Assembly: GCA_002702705.1 (NCBI GenBank)
Contig: PABH01000049.1
Coordinates: 1 to 64,000 of the forward strand
Length of the DNA stretch: 64,000 nucleotides
Direction of reading: 5' to 3'
From: Anaerolineaceae bacterium
Lineage (GTDB): Bacteria > Chloroflexota > Anaerolineae > Anaerolineales > Anaerolineaceae
The notes under the pieces were generated by a model that searched no databases, had not been told where the DNA came from, and was given only the letters and a program-made list of their open reading frames with translations. Positions 60,277 to 64,000 of the stretch are shown here, one piece after another. The number at the start of each line of letters is the position of its first letter. Position 1 is the stretch's first letter. A program made the translations under genes and the position numbers.

Positions 60277-62784
60277 CTACATCCTATGGCTTTCACGGGC
60301 GATGATTTCATCTTGCAGTTCTTTTCCAATGCTGGTGAAATAAGCGTTATAACCGGTAACTCGCACCAAGAGATGGCGGTAATTTTCGGGGTGTTTCTGG
60401 GCATCACGAAGGATATCGGCGTTAATCATATTGATTTGTAAGGCGGTGCCGCCATTTTCCACGTAACCTCGCAGGAAACCCTTGAATTTTTGCTGGTGTT
60501 CCGGGTCACGTACCAAGGAAGGGCTGAATGACATGGTGTGGCTGCCTCCGTTTGGCAGGAGATTAAGATACGCTTCCCAATCACCATTTCCATTGGACGC
60601 TTTACCGCCGAGCACCTTACCAACGGAGTTAACGTTTGCGGTTGGCCCGTTAATATCAGCTCCATTGGAGGGGCAAAGGGCATTGCTGAGGAATTTGCCT
60701 TTAGTGCGTCCATCCGGACTGGCGGGCAAGATAAAACTATCGGCAACCCAATAATTCCAGCTGAGCATACCCGGTCGAAACTGCCGGTGTGTCGATAAGG
60801 TTTTATATTTCCAGGTTTCTTCCGTCCAGAATTCCATCACTTGTTTTGCCATCAAATCAGCCGCATCATCGTCCCGGCCATATTTGGGGGCTTTGTTTTT
60901 GGCTCGCGCTTGCAGCACTTCAAAACCGACCCAATTCTGGCGTAAGGCCTGGATTAATTCACTCATCGTGCAGATTTTTTCATCAAACACCAGGTATTTC
61001 ACCGCCAGCAGCGAATCAACGGTGGTGGCATAGGTGACGGCTTCAATGGTGACAAAACTCAATTCGGCTCCGCCCTGGGTTACATCCAGTCCTTTTTCCG
61101 CGCAGCCGCCTACCAGGCAGGATAAATAAGGTGTCGGAGAAAAGCTTGCCCGTACTTCTTCCCCTTTTTCGTAGAGGTTCACAATGCGGTTTATGATGTG
61201 TCTGGTTTGGGTCAGGTAAGCCTGCCAGAATTGTTCCCAGCTGGTAAACCGGGTTGCGTCACCGGTATCGGCACCCCACCGTTTTGGTTTTTCTGTTTTT
61301 CCGGTCATTTCGTCTGTAAAAGGAATTAAGTCATACCCACCGGTTAGAGTTAATTCCACCGCTTTTAATAAATTCAGGTTCGCATCCACTGTACCGGAAC
61401 GATCATTACCAACCATGGTGTTTTCCAGACAGCCAACCGGGGCATAATCAAAAACATTGTCTTTGTGGATGAGGTGTTCTACCCCGGCTTTTTTGGCTTG
61501 CAGCAGCAGCCCAGCCATGGAACGTTCATCAAAGTTGAGTAAAAAGGGTGCGCCCTGACTTTCAGCGACCATCTGAACCACCCGATCCAAAAGTTTATCC
61601 GGTGAACCGCGGTGTAAACGCACATTCGGTTTGGGTTCCAGAATGGGTGACATTTCATCAATCACATCCAGGAAGATGTAGGTCAGTTCATTGGTTTGGT
61701 CTACCCCGTTTGCACCCAAACCGGAGAGGGTAAATAACTGTCCAAACCCGGCTGTGATGCCCTGGTTGCCACCAGTGCGAATCATGCCGTCATAGGCCGT
61801 ATTGGCATGAATCCAGAAACACTTCAAAACTTCTTTCCCAAATTCGGGGTCCATTCCAGCCTGGATGGAGGTCTTCCAGAAGGGATAGAGATATTGATCA
61901 ATCCTGCCAAAGGAAACTCCAGGTCCGGGATAGTTTTCATCTGCCATGACCAGCATATGGGTTAACCACAGCGACTGCACCGCTTGCCAGAAATTTTGCG
62001 GTGGTAACCAGGGAACAATGGCCAGGTTTTCTGCCATGACTTTTAATTCTTCAGACCGGACCGGATCCGATTCATCTTCAGCCAGGGTTAAGCACAAGGT
62101 CCTATATTTTTTGGCCAATTCTTTTGGCAATAAGGACGCAGTCAGCATGGCTCGTAACTGCGCTCCTTTGTTTCCTTGTTTTTCGTCAGGGGTGAGCGCT
62201 GTATATTTTTCTTGTAGATCCTGATGGATGCCCAACCAACCTACTGCCAGTACGCGGGCATAATCCGGAATGAGGTGCCCGCTGGTGGGACCGGCGTTCC
62301 CATAACCGTGATCGTGAAACCACAATAAAGCTGCCCGAACACCGTTTTTGCCTTCAATGCGGTTTAAGTAGTCACGCGTTTGTTTTTCATCCAGACAGGC
62401 GGAGGTCATGATATTAAACCTTGCCCCTGCAATCAGGTCACCCGGCAGCATTTCCTGCGGCAGATAATTCACCATCACCTCTTTTACAAACCAGGCACGA
62501 CGTTCGGGCAGGGACCAATTCCAAAAATCGGAATCCAATTTCACAGGTAAAGCTGTTTGTTTAAATGAAGAGCGGAAAGTCCTTAAAAAGCTGTAGGTTT
62601 CCGGTACGATGTGAAAACTACCTTCTTCGTATTGAAAATCCCAGGGTGTGCCTGTGGTCCAGGCGGTATATTCATTATTCCACTTACGCTTTACACCCAA
62701 AAAATAATAATCACGCAGCCACTGAATGCGAGGAGAAAGGTTTTTGGTTTGTTTAATACCAAAAGCTGAAACGGCTGTTTCCAT
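60277..62784 (-). CDS. Glycyl radical enzyme (pyruvate formate-lyase family), substrate unknown
   Basis: 835 aa. The glycyl radical motif RVTGYNAYF places the radical at Gly811. The active-site loop FDYAPVGCLEN gives Cys452 and Glu454, the Cys-x-Glu pair seen in glycerol and diol dehydratases, choline TMA-lyase and hydroxyphenylacetate decarboxylase, and not in pyruvate formate-lyase, which has Cys-Cys. So it is an eliminating lyase or decarboxylase, strictly anaerobic. AAAGGAGG lies just before ATG 62784. Neighbours (activase, PNPOx-fold protein, GntR regulator) do not settle the substrate: no aldehyde dehydrogenase, microcompartment or amine genes are seen. Confidence 0.93.
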   Translation of the reverse strand: METAVSAFGIKQTKNLSPRIQWLRDYYFLGVKRKWNNEYTAWTTGTPWDFQYEEGSFHIVPETYSFLRTFRSSFKQTALPVKLDSDFWNWSLPERRAWFVKEVMVNYLPQEMLPGDLIAGARFNIMTSACLDEKQTRDYLNRIEGKNGVRAALLWFHDHGYGNAGPTSGHLIPDYARVLAVGWLGIHQDLQEKYTALTPDEKQGNKGAQLRAMLTASLLPKELAKKYRTLCLTLAEDESDPVRSEELKVMAENLAIVPWLPPQNFWQAVQSLWLTHMLVMADENYPGPGVSFGRIDQYLYPFWKTSIQAGMDPEFGKEVLKCFWIHANTAYDGMIRTGGNQGITAGFGQLFTLSGLGANGVDQTNELTYIFLDVIDEMSPILEPKPNVRLHRGSPDKLLDRVVQMVAESQGAPFLLNFDERSMAGLLLQAKKAGVEHLIHKDNVFDYAPVGCLENTMVGNDRSGTVDANLNLLKAVELTLTGGYDLIPFTDEMTGKTEKPKRWGADTGDATRFTSWEQFWQAYLTQTRHIINRIVNLYEKGEEVRASFSPTPYLSCLVGGCAEKGLDVTQGGAELSFVTIEAVTYATTVDSLLAVKYLVFDEKICTMSELIQALRQNWVGFEVLQARAKNKAPKYGRDDDAADLMAKQVMEFWTEETWKYKTLSTHRQFRPGMLSWNYWVADSFILPASPDGRTKGKFLSNALCPSNGADINGPTANVNSVGKVLGGKASNGNGDWEAYLNLLPNGGSHTMSFSPSLVRDPEHQQKFKGFLRGYVENGGTALQINMINADILRDAQKHPENYRHLLVRVTGYNAYFTSIGKELQDEIIARESHRM

Positions 62785-62867
62785 ACAAACCTCCTTTAAA
62801 GAACCTAATCAATTGTTATATAAAAAAAGGGTAATGGTTTGAAATAACCGATAAAATCCCCGCTGGA

Positions 62868-63602
62868 TTAAGCCAGGGGGAGGATGGACAAAAGATGTTT
62901 TTCACCATGCTGCAGCATTTGTGACATAACCGCCGCAGCCTGATCCGGGTCCTGGTTTTCAATGGCGGTTAATAACTGTTGGTGAAAATCAACCAGTTCA
63001 TCAGCGACCAAACCGGATGGATACGCTCGATAAAAAGCTCCGGCCAGGTTGGTATGTACTTGTTTTAAGGAATTGAGGATCAGGGCATACATCAAGTTAC
63101 CCGAGGCAGCGGCAATTAATTGATGGACATTAAAATCATAGGTTACCAGTGCCGGGATATTGGATGGGTTCAGCGATTTGCGTTCGTTCACCAGTGCTTT
63201 AAATTCCATCAAGTCTGCTTCACTGCGGTTAAGCGCCGCCAGCCGGGCGGTTTCAGTTTCTATTAATAAACGGGCAGCAATCAGACTGGAAAGTAACTGC
63301 GGCTGATAAACCCCGTCTTTGTGTTGGATAAGGGTCATTAATAAAGCAATTGATCCATCTCGCCGAAAATCACACACAAAAACACCCCGGCGGGGTTCGA
63401 TTCGCACCAATCCTTTGGCATCCAATGTAACAATGGCCTGGTGCAAAACTGGCCGGCTGACGCCTAATTGGGCTGCCAGGTCCCGCTCTGAGGGCAGTCG
63501 TTCCCCCGCTTCAAAAACGCCGGAAACGATCAAGCCTTCCAATTTTTGTACACACGCATCCTGCAAACTGACGGATTGGATTGGATCAATTCTTCTGCTC
63601 AT
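62868..63602 (-). CDS. GntR/FadR family transcriptional regulator
   Basis: 244 aa from ATG 63602, preceded by AGAGGAG; the longer frame to 63674 lies in the promoter. N-terminal HTH: FEAGERLPSERDLAAQLGVSRPVLHQAIVTLDAKGLVRIEPRRG. C-terminal FCD ligand-binding domain is all helical (ALVTYDFNVHQLIAAASGN, with the His of the metal site). It is the first gene of the glycyl radical enzyme operon and is likely its regulator, sensing the substrate or a related acid. Confidence 0.94.
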   Translation of the reverse strand: MSRRIDPIQSVSLQDACVQKLEGLIVSGVFEAGERLPSERDLAAQLGVSRPVLHQAIVTLDAKGLVRIEPRRGVFVCDFRRDGSIALLMTLIQHKDGVYQPQLLSSLIAARLLIETETARLAALNRSEADLMEFKALVNERKSLNPSNIPALVTYDFNVHQLIAAASGNLMYALILNSLKQVHTNLAGAFYRAYPSGLVADELVDFHQQLLTAIENQDPDQAAAVMSQMLQHGEKHLLSILPLA

Positions 63603-63644
63603 AAAACTCCTCTTAATCTGGTAAAACCACCAGCCACTAAAAAT

Positions 63645-63674
63645 AGTATACAAAAATAATCGGGGTAGAGTCAA
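63645..63674 (-). promoter_or_regulatory. Promoter of the GntR-led operon
   Basis: Minus-strand TTGACT (63669-63674), 18-nt spacer, TATACT (63645-63650). A GTATAC palindrome at the -10 could be an autoregulatory site. Confidence 0.65.
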
Positions 63675-63851
63675 GTAGAGAAAATTTTAAATAGCATTCG
63701 CTGCCAATTGGACTTGGTTGATGTTTACGATTATTGTTTATGCTATTAAAGGTTGGTAATCTCTTTTTAAATTAAAGGAATATACAATTTACCCTTTATA
63801 ACGAGGTTGTTTATTTATAATAGGGATACCTTAAATTTATAAAGAGAAATC

Positions 63852-64000
63852 ATGAAGACAAAGATTAAAACCCTTCTATGTTTATCCGTACCATTCTTAA
63901 TCGTTCTTTCTTCTTGCACAAGTGCAGGCAATGCGTCACAACCTGCCCCGATTGTGGTACCAACAAAAGAACAATCGAGCACTTCCACAAACCCGGTTAT
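63852..64000 (+). CDS. Lipoprotein, 3' end cut off by the window
   Basis: The first 49 codons read MKTKIKTLLCLSVPFLIVLS then SCTSAGNASQPAPIV, a lipoprotein signal peptide with the lipobox VLSSC and a Ser/Thr/Pro-rich linker after it. A TATAAT lies at 63816-63821, 36 bp before ATG 63852; AAAGAGAAA provides a weak ribosome site. The mature domain is outside this window, so its function cannot be told. Solute-binding lipoproteins often begin this way. Confidence 0.72.
   Translation, partial: MKTKIKTLLCLSVPFLIVLSSCTSAGNASQPAPIVVPTKEQSSTSTNPV

Noticed and set aside
1-64000. tRNA, rRNA and riboswitch genes
   Set aside because: Looked for T-loop type GGTTCGAATCC patterns, rRNA segments and common riboswitch leaders; none seen by eye. 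Covariance search was not possible here.

Overview
The window most likely comes from a member of the Chloroflexota, probably an Anaerolineae-like bacterium. This is an inference. It rests on moderate GC, strong AGGAGG-type ribosome binding sites, a BTAD-type regulator, a fused cytochrome b with a Rieske protein and very large multiheme cytochromes, secreted proteins ending in an LP-hydrophobic tail, a PucC-like MFS protein, PdxS/PdxT and a glycyl radical enzyme. No rRNA, tRNA, CRISPR array or intact transposase was seen.

Region 1 (1-13.3 kb) is the most striking. A minus-strand BTAD regulator with a degenerate GGDEF domain faces a plus-strand operon-like run: a 77-aa protein, a large secreted protein, a seven-repeat FG-GAP protein, cytochrome b, a Rieske protein, and cytochromes with 6, 12 and 24 CxxCH motifs. 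I read it as a quinol-oxidising, outward electron transfer module with 42 c-type heme sites. The regulator keeps an RxxD motif like a c-di-GMP inhibitory site, and three TCAC-type repeats at exact 11-bp steps lie just upstream of it. A second gene (56.5-58.3 kb) encodes a CxxCH-containing sensor with an intact GGDEF, so heme/redox state, c-di-GMP and cytochrome expression could be linked.

Region 2 (13.3-31 kb) holds an ECF sigma factor with an anti-sigma factor fused to an extracellular solute-binding domain, an ABC exporter, a P-loop protein, DegV, a tandem PC4-like protein, a MarR-MFS operon with a clear promoter and operator, GlpD, the PdxS-PdxT operon followed by a GNAT-like gene, and a cation/proton antiporter. 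Its intergenic gaps carry three families of small inverted-repeat elements.

Region 3 (31-43 kb) holds a DinB-like enzyme, two methyltransferases, an AraC/GyrI regulator, a slipin with a HUMPS-family enzyme, an SDR, a CPBP protease, a UvrA-like protein lacking the UvrB-binding insert, and a peroxiredoxin whose peroxidatic position is an in-frame TGA followed by a SECIS-like hairpin, i.e. a probable selenoprotein. A META-domain lipoprotein and two gene remnants follow.

Region 4 (43-64 kb) has an accessory-looking block (nucleotidyltransferase, APH-like kinase, pentapeptide protein, orphan Mrr endonuclease, MazF/PemK-like toxin), then HAD phosphatase-MFS divergent from a DeoR regulator, EttA, a putative HExxH protease, RadA, a PucC-family transporter, the heme-linked diguanylate cyclase, and a GntR-controlled glycyl radical enzyme operon. 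A lipoprotein gene runs off the right edge.
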